This document shows, in pieces, positions 1 through 7,939 of a stretch of 64,000 nt of DNA (position 1 is its first letter; each line of letters opens with the position of its first letter). A model generated the notes under the pieces. It saw only the letters and a program-made list of their open reading frames with translations, was not told the DNA's origin and did no database searches. Both the position numbers and the translations under genes were made by a program. This DNA comes from Natrinema salaciae (lineage in GTDB: Archaea > Halobacteriota > Halobacteria > Halobacteriales > Natrialbaceae), in the NCBI RefSeq assembly GCF_900110865.1, contig NZ_FOFD01000007.1, positions 186,001 through 250,000 of the forward strand, given 5' to 3'.

Positions 1-715
1 TGATCCAGTCGGCGTCGTCGCTGGCCAGGAACAGCATCGCGTTGGCGATGTCCTCGGGTTCCCCGAGGCGTTTGAGCGGGTAGTGACGAGCCATCTCCTC
101 TTTGGTCGCTTCCCACTCCGCTTCGGTCTGCCCTTTCCGGGGCATCGGCGTGTCGGTCACGCCCGGGCAGACCGCGTTCGCCCGAACCCCGGCCGGCCCG
201 ACCTCCGCCGCGACGGTGCGGGTGAAGTTGACGACCGCACCCTTCGACAGCGAGTAGGCCCCGAGTTGCGGCGCGCCGATGACGCCGGCCAGCGACGCGG
301 TGTTGACGATCGCGCCGCTTCCCTGTTCCTTGAAGTGGGGAATCACGGCGTGGCAGCCGTTCCAGACCCCCTTGACGTTCACGTCGATGATCCGATCGCG
401 TTCGCCCTCGTCGATATCCTCGATCCGCGCACGCTGGTGGCTGACCCCCGCGTTGTTCACCATGATGTCGAGGCCGAACGTCGAGACGGCCTCGTCGACG
501 GCCGCGTGGACTGCGTCGGCGTCGCGGACGTCCAGTTCGACGGCAGTCCCCGCTCGCCCCGCGTCCTCGACGCGGTCGATCGTCTCCTCGGCCCCCTCCA
601 GATCGACGTCGGCCGCGACGATCGTCGCACCCTCGCCGGCGAACAGTTCGGCCGCTTCCCGGCCGAGGCCGGAGCCCGCTCCCGTGATAAACGCGGTCTT
701 GTCTTCGAGTCGCAT
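1..715 (-). CDS. SDR family NAD(P)-dependent oxidoreductase (3' end cut by window edge)
   Basis: Short-chain dehydrogenase/reductase, a cytosolic NAD(P)-dependent oxidoreductase of unknown substrate. Reading from the ATG at 715 (protein begins MRLEDKTAFITGAGSGLG), the Rossmann motif TGAGSGLG lies at residues 10-17. It is followed by the NNAG motif and the catalytic Ser and Tyr-x3-Lys region (AYSLSKGA). The protein then continues to the PG-containing C-terminal part and runs off the window after about 238 residues, close to the usual family length of about 250. The apparent long frames on the plus strand here are shadows. The family is certain; the substrate is not. Confidence 0.9.
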   Translation of the reverse strand, partial: MRLEDKTAFITGAGSGLGREAAELFAGEGATIVAADVDLEGAEETIDRVEDAGRAGTAVELDVRDADAVHAAVDEAVSTFGLDIMVNNAGVSHQRARIEDIDEGERDRIIDVNVKGVWNGCHAVIPHFKEQGSGAIVNTASLAGVIGAPQLGAYSLSKGAVVNFTRTVAAEVGPAGVRANAVCPGVTDTPMPRKGQTEAEWEATKEEMARHYPLKRLGEPEDIANAMLFLASDDADWI

Positions 716-818
716 ACCCACACATTGTCGAGCGGGAGTATAAACGCTGGTCACGGACGGGCGGATTGCCTCGAGCCGCTCGGACGCGAAACGGAGAAGC
801 GACCGCCGGTGGCGATCC

Positions 819-1832
819 TTACTCGGCGAACTGCCGCTCGAGCAGCGTCGTCACCAGGTACGCGGCCAGCCGCGCCGTGTCGTCGGTCGGATCGTACGGC
901 GGCGCGACCTCCATCAGGTCGGCCGCGCCGACAGCGGGGTGTTCGCCGAGGGTTTCGACGACGGCGAGCGCCTGCGAGGCCGAGAGCCCGCCGGGCTCCG
1001 GGGTACCGGTGCCGGGAGCGACCGAGGGGTCGACCGAGTCGATGTCGAAGGTGACGTAGACGGCGTCGGTCTCGGCGGCGGCGTGCTCGATCGCGTCGCG
1101 GACGACCGGTCGAACCCCGCGCTCCTCGACGTCGCGGATGGTGGACAGTCCGAGGCCGGTCTCCTCGGCGAACTCGAAGAACTCGGGGGACTCGTAGCCG
1201 CGGATCCCCACCTGCGCGACGTGCTCGAAGTCCGTGTGAGGCGATTCCGCGATGTGGTGGGTCGGCGATCCGTGGAAGTCGGTTCCGAAGACCGGGCTCT
1301 CGGCCGCGGTGTCGGTGTGAGCGTCGATCTGGACCAGTCCGACGGTATCGTGCTCGGAGCCCTCCGCGAAGCCCCGGAACGCGGGGAACGTACAGTAGTG
1401 ATCGCCGCCGATGAAGAGCGGCATGACGCCCTGTGCGGCCACGGTCGCGACGTGGGCCGTGATCGACTCGGCGGTCGTCTCGAGGTCCATCGGGAAGACC
1501 GGAACGTCGCCGCAGTCGACGACCTCGAGCGAGCCGAAGTCGACCTGTTTGCCCGTTCGCATGTTCGTCAGTCCGCCCTTGTAGCCCGAGAGGTAGGCGA
1601 GCCAGCCGCTGGCGCGGCGGACGGCCCGCGGGCCGTACCGCGCGCCCGGGCGATTGCTCACGGCCCCGTCGTAGGGCGCGCCGAGGACCGCGACGTCGGC
1701 CCCCGCGACGTCCTCGATCTCGCCGGGGTCGCTCTTGAGGAACGTATCGAAACCGGCGTAGGCGAGTTCGACCTCGCTGCCGGGCGTCGACTCGCGGAAC
1801 GCCGCCGCGCGGCTCCGGTCGTTCGCCGTCAT
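819..1832 (-). CDS. speB: Agmatinase / ureohydrolase family protein
   Basis: Mn-dependent ureohydrolase, most likely agmatinase (agmatine to putrescine plus urea). The 337-residue protein carries the full set of metal-binding motifs: GGDHY, DAHTD, and FDIDSVDP followed by PGTGTPEPGG. The ATG at 1832 overlaps the stop of the upstream aminotransferase gene (ATGA at 1829-1832), so the two are translationally coupled. This start gives the normal family length, whereas the longer frame reaching 2153 lies inside the neighbour. Other ureohydrolases such as guanidinobutyrase share these motifs and cannot be excluded. Pairing with a class III aminotransferase suggests catabolism of a guanidino compound or polyamine as a nitrogen source. 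Confidence 0.85.
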   Translation of the reverse strand: MTANDRSRAAAFRESTPGSEVELAYAGFDTFLKSDPGEIEDVAGADVAVLGAPYDGAVSNRPGARYGPRAVRRASGWLAYLSGYKGGLTNMRTGKQVDFGSLEVVDCGDVPVFPMDLETTAESITAHVATVAAQGVMPLFIGGDHYCTFPAFRGFAEGSEHDTVGLVQIDAHTDTAAESPVFGTDFHGSPTHHIAESPHTDFEHVAQVGIRGYESPEFFEFAEETGLGLSTIRDVEERGVRPVVRDAIEHAAAETDAVYVTFDIDSVDPSVAPGTGTPEPGGLSASQALAVVETLGEHPAVGAADLMEVAPPYDPTDDTARLAAYLVTTLLERQFAE

Positions 1833-3169
1833 CGGTCGTCCTCCAGTTCGGCGTCGATCGACTCCCGGATACCGGCGACGCCCCGCTCGAGCTGCTCGCG
1901 GTCGATCGAGAGCGGCGGCTGGACCCGCAGGACGTTCTTGTAGTAGCCGCCGACGCCCGCAACGATACCCCGCTCGCGGAGGCGCTTCCCGACGTGTTTC
2001 GCGAACTCGGCGTCCGGTTCGGGCGCGACGCCCGCCGGGCCGGTCCCGGCGTCGGGGTCGACGAACTCGAGGCCCCGCATCAGCCCGAGTCCGCGCGCGT
2101 CGCCGACGACGTCGTACTCGTCCTCGAGCGTGGCGAGTTCGTCGCCGAGCCACGCCCCCTGTTCGCGGGCGTTCGCGAGGACCGCCTCCTCGAGGCGGTC
2201 GATCGTGGCCAGCGCGGCGGCGCAGGCGACGGGGTTGCCGCCGAACGTCGAGAGGTGATCGCCCGATTCGAACGCGTTCGCGATCTCGGCCGGCGCGGTG
2301 AACGCGCCCAGCGGCAGGCCGTTCGCGATCCCCTTGGCCTGCGTGAGGATGTCCGGAACGGCGTCGTAGTGGTCGCTCGCGAAGAGCTTCCCGGTGCGGC
2401 CGTAGCCGGACTGGACCTCGTCGACGATCAGGAGCGCGCCGTGCTCGCGGGCGATCTCCTTGAGCCGACGCAGGTAGCCCGTCGGCGGAACGATGATCCC
2501 GCCCTCGCCCATCACGGGTTCGACGACGATCGCCGCCAGATCGTCCGCAGTGTGGGTGCCGATCACGCGCTCGAGGTCGGCCCCGGTTCGCTCGACGAAG
2601 GTCTCGTCGTCGGCCTCCCGGGAGGGGGAGCGGTAGCGGTACGGCGCGGGCGTGTGCGCGACGTCGTTGATCGTCGGGGCCATGTCGGCCTTGTACGCGT
2701 TGTTGCCGGTGAGCGCGAGCGAGCCGAGGGTGCGGCCGTGAAAGCCCATCTCGAGGGCGACGACCTCCTTCGAGCCGGTGTACTTCCGGGCGAGCTTGAT
2801 CGCGCCCTCGACGGCCTCGGTTCCGGAGTTACAGAAGAACGACTTCTGCAGGTCGCCGGGGGTGATCTCGGCGAGCCGTTCGGCGAGTTCGGCGGCCGGT
2901 TCGTGGGGATGAACGTACGTGCACCCGTGGACGAACTCGTCGAGTTGGGCCTTCGCGGCCTCGACGACGGCGTCGTCACCGTGGCCCACGTTCGTCACGG
3001 CGATCCCCGAAAAGAGATCGAGGTACTCGTTGCCCTCGAAGTCCTCGAGCGTACAGCCCGAGGCGCGCTCGACGGGAACGTGTAGATCCTTCCAGATGGG
3101 CATCAGGTACTCGTCGTACTGGCCCGTGAGCTGTTCGTTGGTCGCGATCGCGTCTGTCTGGCGTGCCAT
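1829..3169 (-). CDS. Class III PLP-dependent aminotransferase
   Basis: Fold-type I, class III aminotransferase of 446 residues, of the acetylornithine/4-aminobutyrate transaminase group. Visible features are the phosphate-binding region CNSGTEAVEGAIK, the FHGRTLGS motif, the cofactor-contacting DEVQSGYGRTG, and the PLP-binding lysine in TQAKGIANGLP. It is first in an operon with the ureohydrolase gene, overlapping by 4 bp. A GABA-type or diamine aminotransferase acting on products of agmatine breakdown would fit, but the substrate is inferred. An 18-bp palindrome lies 11-28 bp upstream of the ATG, and a TATA-like box is near 3225-3232 on the minus strand, so the palindrome sits about where RNA polymerase starts. 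Confidence 0.88.
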   Translation of the reverse strand: MARQTDAIATNEQLTGQYDEYLMPIWKDLHVPVERASGCTLEDFEGNEYLDLFSGIAVTNVGHGDDAVVEAAKAQLDEFVHGCTYVHPHEPAAELAERLAEITPGDLQKSFFCNSGTEAVEGAIKLARKYTGSKEVVALEMGFHGRTLGSLALTGNNAYKADMAPTINDVAHTPAPYRYRSPSREADDETFVERTGADLERVIGTHTADDLAAIVVEPVMGEGGIIVPPTGYLRRLKEIAREHGALLIVDEVQSGYGRTGKLFASDHYDAVPDILTQAKGIANGLPLGAFTAPAEIANAFESGDHLSTFGGNPVACAAALATIDRLEEAVLANAREQGAWLGDELATLEDEYDVVGDARGLGLMRGLEFVDPDAGTGPAGVAPEPDAEFAKHVGKRLRERGIVAGVGGYYKNVLRVQPPLSIDREQLERGVAGIRESIDAELEDDR

Positions 3170-3179
3170 GGTGAAGTGT

Positions 3180-3197
3180 GTGGCATGAGTATGCCAC
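3180..3197. promoter_or_regulatory. 18-bp palindrome, candidate operator of the aminotransferase-ureohydrolase operon
   Basis: A perfect 7-bp inverted repeat, GTGGCAT and ATGCCAC separated by GAGT, lies between the predicted TATA box (3225-3232) and the start codon (3169) of the aminotransferase gene. This position suits a repressor blocking initiation or elongation. The binding protein is unknown. Confidence 0.5.
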
Positions 3198-3323
3198 CCT
3201 TGTACGACGGTACGAGGTGCGGACCAAAAGCTTTGAGGTCTCGAATTCCGCGAATCAGATCACAACTGGCTCCCATCTCGAGTTCGCCGATCGCGTCTAC
3301 TGGGCGGACGAGGCGGTAATATC

Positions 3324-3339
3324 TGGAAATTCTATTCCA
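3324..3339. promoter_or_regulatory. NrpR-type operator (TGGAA-N6-TTCCA)
   Basis: The sequence TGGAA, six bases, TTCCA contains the GGAA-N6-TTCC operator consensus known for the nitrogen repressor NrpR of Methanococcus maripaludis. It lies in the 240-bp intergenic region between the aminotransferase operon and the NrpR-like gene, 71 bp before the start of the latter and about 40 bp before its predicted TATA box (near 3378-3386). Autoregulation and/or control of the divergent operon is inferred. Confidence 0.55.
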
Positions 3340-3409
3340 CCACAGAGGGATGCGGTTGCACCGGCCGGTCGACAGGAATTTTTATCCGGGGCGGGAAACC
3401 CCCGAACGA

Positions 3410-4378
3410 ATGGTCCCGAACGACGACCGGCGTACCTACGACCTGCTGCGTCTGATCGGCGACAACGAGCCGATCGGAAGCATCCGACTCGTCGAGCAGA
3501 TGCAGCGTCGCGGCTACTCCATCAAGGGCCGGACGATTCGACTCGTGCTCTCCGACCTCGACGAGGCCGGACTGACGGAGAAGGTCGCCGGAAAGGGCCG
3601 CCGACTGACCGACCGGGGTCGGGACGAGCTCGAGCGCGGCGACGTCGGCGGCCGGCTCGAGAGCGTCCGCGAGCGGATCGCGACGCTGACGAGCCGCGTG
3701 ACGTACGACCCGACCGACGACGTCGGCGAACTGGTCGCCGGCACGGCCGTGGTTCCCGAGGCCGAGCTCGAACCGGCGTTCGACGCCCTCGAGCGGCTGC
3801 ACGACTCGAGCCTCGGCCCGCTTCTGGTGTCGGTGACCGACGACGGGACGCGGGACGGCATCGAACTCGCCTTTCCCTCGAGTATCTCGGTGGACGGCGT
3901 CTTGCTCTCTCACGGCATCGACTCGCGACTGATCACGGCGGGGCTGGTCGAGTACGACGGCGAGGTCCGACGGTACATCGACGCGATCAGCGGTGAGAAC
4001 GCGACGATGGACGTAACCAGTCTGCTCGTCGAGGCGGGACGGACCGACGTCGAACGGTACCTCGAAGGTGGAACCGGCGTATTCATCGTCGACAATCGGG
4101 AGTTCCCCGTCACGCGTTTCGAGGAGGGGCGAGACCTCGCGACCGCGACGTGCGACGCGATCGGCGGCGCGGTCGATCTGCGGCGACCCCGCGAGTCGGG
4201 GCCGTTTCCGGCGGGCAATCCGAGCTGGGACTTCGCCTCGCTCACGTATCTCGGAGCCAGCGAAACGGCGATCTCCCTGCTGTACGAACGCGGGCTGGCG
4301 ACCGACTGGGAATCGCTCGGCGGGATACGACCGCGCAGCGCGTTCGAACCCGCGCCGACCGCCCGTCGGCGACCGTAA
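3410..4378 (+). CDS. nrpR: NrpR-like transcriptional regulator (winged helix + NrpR/DUF128 domain)
   Basis: Predicted nitrogen-responsive repressor of 322 residues. Residues 1-70 form a winged helix (RTYDLLRLIGDNEPIGSIRL, then a recognition helix and a wing with GKGRRLTDRG). The rest matches the NrpR domain: SVDGVLLSHGI, AGLVEYDGEVRRYIDAI, a segment corresponding to the methanogen motif with NFREIP (here IVDNREFP), and a C-terminal half. In methanogens NrpR represses nitrogen genes and 2-oxoglutarate releases it from DNA. The ATG at 3410 is chosen because a TATA-like box lies about 26 bp upstream; the frame extends 20 codons further but has no better start. It is divergent from the aminotransferase operon, with an NrpR-type operator between them. 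The domain architecture appears shorter than two-domain NrpR. Confidence 0.82.
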   Translation: MVPNDDRRTYDLLRLIGDNEPIGSIRLVEQMQRRGYSIKGRTIRLVLSDLDEAGLTEKVAGKGRRLTDRGRDELERGDVGGRLESVRERIATLTSRVTYDPTDDVGELVAGTAVVPEAELEPAFDALERLHDSSLGPLLVSVTDDGTRDGIELAFPSSISVDGVLLSHGIDSRLITAGLVEYDGEVRRYIDAISGENATMDVTSLLVEAGRTDVERYLEGGTGVFIVDNREFPVTRFEEGRDLATATCDAIGGAVDLRRPRESGPFPAGNPSWDFASLTYLGASETAISLLYERGLATDWESLGGIRPRSAFEPAPTARRRP

Positions 4379-4419
4379 CCGCGTCGCCCGACGCGGCAGC
4401 ACCCGCCGTCGGCGACGGC

Positions 4420-4752
4420 TCGAAACGAGCGTCGGCGCTCCGATGCGAGCAAGATCCGTACAGACTGACGAAGACGACGGCGACGTGGGCGCGTTTGCCG
4501 AACCGTTCGGTGACGTACTCGCTGGAGTGCAGTCCCTGCGGGAAGCGGCGGGCATCCGGAGTGCGACGGGGATGCCGAGGATGTCCCCCGCCCACATCCA
4601 CGTCGCCGCGACCGACGCGGTCGGCAGACCGACCTGCGCGCGACCGCCCAGAGGCCGAACGGTACGCACCCGATTCCCGGACTACTCGTCGCCGTCACCT
4701 CGAGGCCGAACCGATCCGGCGATCCCGTCCCCACGGTGGCATGTGTGTTCAT
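4420..4752 (-). pseudogene. Frameshifted remnant of an unidentified gene
   Basis: Three successive minus-strand segments in different frames have the C/G-rich third positions typical of coding DNA here. The first, from the ATG at 4752, includes FGLEVTATSSPGIGCVPFGL. The second, about 4655-4548, includes AATWMWAGDILGIPVALRMP. The third, about 4548-4430, includes FPQGLHSSEYVTERFGKRAH and VAVVFVSLYGS. Joined, they would read as one protein interrupted by two frameshifts. I do not recognise the family. The plus strand between the NrpR-like gene and the cyclase gene shows no better reading. Sequencing errors could also produce this picture. Confidence 0.4.
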
Positions 4753-4841
4753 CTCTCGCCCGACACATCGGGCCCGCCTCGGAGGGATTGTGGTAGAGAA
4801 TATCGCACACTGTTATGCGTGTCGATCACCGGATACCGCGT

Positions 4842-5483
4842 ATGGCCGTCGATCTGACCCACCCGATCGAAACCGGCATGCAGACCTATCCCGACGATCC
4901 CGCCGTCGCCGTCCGGCGACACGCGAGCCACGAGGACCACGGTGTCCGCGTCGACGCCCTCGAGTGTGGGAGCCACACCGGTACGCACGTCGATGCACCC
5001 GCCCATACGGAGCCGGACGGGAAGACGCTCGAGTCGTATCCGGTCGAGCGATTCGTTTTCGACGCGGTCCGGGTCGATTGCCGCGATTTCGTGGCCCGCG
5101 AGCCGATTCCAGCGGCCCGAATTCCGGACGCGGACGTCGACCTCGTGGCCTGCTGGACCGGCTGGGACGACCACTGGGGGACCGAGACGTATCTCGAGCA
5201 TCCGTACCTCTCGCCGGCGGCGGCCGACGCCTGCGCCGACCGGGGATTCGACGTCGCCGTGGACGCGCTCAATCCCGATCCGACCCCGACCGAGAACGCC
5301 GCCGCGGACGAACCCGAGGGGTTCCAGGTCCACCACGCGCTGCTCGGCAACGACCTGCTGATCCTCGAGAACCTGACGAACCTCGGAGCGGTCGGGGATC
5401 GGTTCGAACTCCGGGCGTACCCGCTGGCGCTGGCGAGCGACGGCGCGCCGGTGCGGGCCGTCGGCGTCGAACACGTGGAATAA
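4842..5483 (+). CDS. Cyclase family protein (kynurenine formamidase-like metal hydrolase)
   Basis: A 213-residue member of the cyclase/KynB-like hydrolase family, which are metal-dependent amide or lactone hydrolases. It has the family signature SHTGTHVDAPAH (H-x-G-T-H-x-D-x-P-x-H), which supplies the metal ligands, and starts with the usual DLTHPIETGMQTYPDDP segment. The ATG at 4842 places that segment at the very N terminus, as in homologues; an in-frame ATG at 4815 would add nine residues. The gene stands alone. The physiological substrate is unknown, because haloarchaeal members occur without a complete tryptophan-degradation pathway. Confidence 0.85.
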   Translation: MAVDLTHPIETGMQTYPDDPAVAVRRHASHEDHGVRVDALECGSHTGTHVDAPAHTEPDGKTLESYPVERFVFDAVRVDCRDFVAREPIPAARIPDADVDLVACWTGWDDHWGTETYLEHPYLSPAAADACADRGFDVAVDALNPDPTPTENAAADEPEGFQVHHALLGNDLLILENLTNLGAVGDRFELRAYPLALASDGAPVRAVGVEHVE

Positions 5484-5617
5484 CGCTTCCACCCGTTCGC
5501 GCCGTTCGCGGCGTCGGAGCGGCGACGGATCGACTGTCGACGTCGACGAGAGACGCCGGGACGCGTCGACGCGGAACGGCCGCTCGCTGCTCGCGTCAGG
5601 CCGGTCGAAACCCGCGG

Positions 5618-6043
5618 CTACGCGTCGCGGAGCAGCTGTCGAACGGCGGTGGCCGCGTCTTCGAACGCGTTGACGTCCATGCTGTCGATCGTCAGGAGGA
5701 CCCCCGCATCGCCCTGTAGCACCCTGACGACGAACCCATCCTCGTGGAACCGGACGGTGAACTCGTACGGGCCGATTTCCGACCCGTCTTCCCGGTCAGT
5801 GATCGCCGTTCGAACCGGACGCTCCGCAAACCCGACCCGCTCGAGTTCGACGAGCTGCGTCTTCGCCGGCCGAGCCTCTTCCATCGAGTCGTAGAGGCCC
5901 TGACGGAGGTACAGGATCTCGAGCGCCGACGGCGTGAAATACACGACGCTCCGGAGGGTGTCGCCGAGGCTGGTGCGTGCGGCGCTGACGATCCCGGTCG
6001 CCAGATCGTCGCCAATTTCCGTACTGAATGTGTCGGTGCTCAT
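5618..6043 (-). CDS. DUF7522-like haloarchaeal protein
   Basis: A 141-residue acidic cytosolic protein. The segments LRSVVYFTPSALEILYLRQ, YEFTVRFHEDGFVVRVL, GVLLTIDSMD and FEDAATAVRQLL agree with my memory of the DUF7522 family, small haloarchaeal proteins of unknown function. The ATG at 6043 is used because the 456-bp upstream extension of the frame lies in the cofH gene region. No operon partner is apparent, and no function can be assigned. Confidence 0.7.
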   Translation of the reverse strand: MSTDTFSTEIGDDLATGIVSAARTSLGDTLRSVVYFTPSALEILYLRQGLYDSMEEARPAKTQLVELERVGFAERPVRTAITDREDGSEIGPYEFTVRFHEDGFVVRVLQGDAGVLLTIDSMDVNAFEDAATAVRQLLRDA

Positions 6044-6180
6044 CGGAGTCTCTAGACGCGGTGCGATATCAAGCGTGTCGGTCGTCGCAGCCGTTCCGCG
6101 ATACCGCCCGCCGGCCATCTCGAGAGCGGCCCGGGTACGCGAGCGGACGATGACGAGAACGCCGAGGGGGGACGAGCCGC

Positions 6181-7560
6181 TCAGTCGTCGGCGGGAACGG
6201 CCCGCGCGTCCCGCTCCTCTCGAGTCAGCAGCGGCGTTCCGTCGGCGTTCGGCCCGAGCCGCGGACCGAACGGCGGTTCGTCGGGGTCGATGACGCGCCG
6301 GGTCTCGTAATCGGTCGACCGTTCGACGGGGACCCGACCGATCGAGGAGATCATTTCGACGTAGTCCTCGAACGACCGGAACTCGCCGTAGCCCCCGCCC
6401 GCCCGCTTGGTGATCTCTTCGGAGAGGATCGTCCCCATGTAGTCGTCGGCCCCACACGAGAGCATCTTCAGTCCCTGCTCGTCGCCGTACTTGACCCACG
6501 AGGACTGGATGTGCTCGACGTTGTCGAGGAACAGTCGCGAGACGGCGATCAGCAGTTCGTCCTCGTCGATGCTCGGGCCGCCGCTCACCACGTCGTGTTC
6601 GAACAGCGGCGTGTTCTGGTGGACGAACGAGAGCGGCACGAACTCCGTAATCGTCCCCGTCCGATCCTGCAGGTCGCGGACCCGTTTCAGGTGCATCGCG
6701 CGGTGGGCCTCGTTCTCGACGTGGCCGTACATGATCGTCGCCGTCATCCCGAGCCCGACGTTCGCGGCCGCCTCCATCGCCTCGAGCCAGCCCTCCGTAC
6801 TGATCTTGCCGGGACAGATCACCTCGCGGACCTCCTCGACGAGAATTTCCGCTGCGGTCCCGGGGACCGTATCGAGTCCCGCGTCTTTCAGCCGGCGGTA
6901 AACTTCCTCGTAGGACCAGTCGGTACCCCGCCGAGCGTGGTAGGCCTCTTCGGGCGTCATCGAGTGGACGTGGACCCCGTCGACGCTCATCGCCGACAGC
7001 TGAGCCGCGTAGGTGCCGGGATCGGTCTCGTAGACCGCAGGTGGCTTGTAGTTGACCGCCTTCGGGTTCGGGTGGTCGTCGAGGATCTCCCGGTGTTCCT
7101 CGTCGAGCGCGAACGCGGGGTGGAGACCCGAGACCGACGTGACCTCGTAGATCCCTCGTTCGACGGCGTCGGCGACGATTTCGCGCGATTCAGCGGGCGT
7201 CTTCGTAAAGCCGGCCGTCTCGCTCTCCGCGTCGCTCTCGAAGGTGTGGGCGGCGTCTTTGAAGTTACAGAAGAGACAGCCCACGTTGCAGGCGGTCGTG
7301 ACGTTGTTGTTCAGGTTCGCGACGAAGGTGACCTCCTCGCCGACCATCTCGGCGCGACGGCGGTCGGCCGCCTCGAGGACGCGCTCCTTGCGCCGGCGGT
7401 CGATCCCCTCGCTCTCGGTTCCCGTCGTGAGTAACTCGATCGCGTCGTCGACCGCGAGCCGGTCGCCGTCGCGCGCCTTTGCCAGTGCGTTCTCGAATGA
7501 CTGGTCGGTCTCGGGAACGTGGTCGAACGTGAGGTCGGCCTCGGTCACCGGTCGCTCCAT
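6181..7560 (-). CDS. cofH: 7,8-didemethyl-8-hydroxy-5-deazariboflavin synthase subunit CofH
   Basis: Radical SAM enzyme of coenzyme F420 biosynthesis. CofH transfers the hydroxybenzyl group of tyrosine to 5-amino-6-ribitylaminouracil, and CofG then closes the ring to give FO. The 459-residue protein has the CX3CX2C cluster motif at Cys91, Cys95 and Cys98 (ACNVGCLFCNF), a glycine-rich barrel, and the family segments ICPGKISTEGW and IMYGHVENEAHR. The start is the ATG at 7560, giving the MERPVTEADL N terminus; a TATA-like box lies near 7587-7593. The frame extends far upstream but overlaps purC and other genes there. cofG is not in the window. An 18-bp palindrome lies just upstream of the promoter. 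Confidence 0.93.
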   Translation of the reverse strand: MERPVTEADLTFDHVPETDQSFENALAKARDGDRLAVDDAIELLTTGTESEGIDRRRKERVLEAADRRRAEMVGEEVTFVANLNNNVTTACNVGCLFCNFKDAAHTFESDAESETAGFTKTPAESREIVADAVERGIYEVTSVSGLHPAFALDEEHREILDDHPNPKAVNYKPPAVYETDPGTYAAQLSAMSVDGVHVHSMTPEEAYHARRGTDWSYEEVYRRLKDAGLDTVPGTAAEILVEEVREVICPGKISTEGWLEAMEAAANVGLGMTATIMYGHVENEAHRAMHLKRVRDLQDRTGTITEFVPLSFVHQNTPLFEHDVVSGGPSIDEDELLIAVSRLFLDNVEHIQSSWVKYGDEQGLKMLSCGADDYMGTILSEEITKRAGGGYGEFRSFEDYVEMISSIGRVPVERSTDYETRRVIDPDEPPFGPRLGPNADGTPLLTREERDARAVPADD

Positions 7561-7609
7561 CGGCGTAACGATACCAGTACAGCGAGAAAAGCATGGTGGA
7601 TTGAGAGCC

Positions 7610-7627
7610 CCGGTGCGCCCGCACCGG
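7610..7627. promoter_or_regulatory. 18-bp perfect palindrome upstream of the cofH promoter
   Basis: CCGGTGCG and CGCACCGG separated by two bases form a perfect 8-bp inverted repeat. It lies about 20 bp upstream of the predicted cofH TATA box (7587-7593), a position suited to an activator or repressor. No regulator is known. Confidence 0.4.
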
Positions 7628-7629
7628 AG

Positions 7630-7863
7630 CGCACGGACGCCGGACGCCGGACGCTGGAAGCGTGCGTCGCCCTCGCGGCGTTCGTGACGGGCCGGTGAGA
7701 GTCGACGCTTCGCGAACTCGTCGACGTCGGGTCGCTCGAGGCCTCGCTCCGTCGGGACGCGGACGGGACCCTCGAGTCCGTCGAAACCGGCCGAGAGCGG
7801 GCGGGTATCGATCCGAACGCGGGGGGACCGCTCACCGACCTCGGGCCGGTTACCCGATATTGA
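7630..7863 (+). pseudogene. Coding-like remnant interrupted by an in-frame stop
   Basis: In one plus-strand frame the sequence reads RRTLEACVALAAFVTGR, a TGA at 7696-7698, then STLRELVDVGSLEASLRRDA and further acidic residues ending RY before a TGA at 7861. Third codon positions are rich in G and C on both sides of the internal stop, as in real genes nearby. No start codon for the first part is obvious. I do not recognise the family. The stretch from cofH to purC (7561-7897) holds only this, a palindrome and promoters. Confidence 0.3.
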
Positions 7864-7897
7864 AACCTTCTTAGGGTCCGGCCACGGCAACTGGAGT

Positions 7898-7939
7898 ATG
7901 AACTGCGGCGGCGGACACGTCCCGAGGTGTCTCGAATGA
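7898..7939 (+). CDS. 13-residue upstream ORF overlapping the purC start
   Basis: A TATA-like segment near 7868-7876 is about 26 bp upstream of an ATG at 7898, so the purC transcript would begin at this ATG. The ORF encodes [13 protein letters not shown] and its stop overlaps the purC ATG (ATGA at 7936-7939), which would couple translation of purC to it. Whether it is translated is unknown; it could be a leader peptide. Confidence 0.35.
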   Translation: MNCGGGHVPRCLE

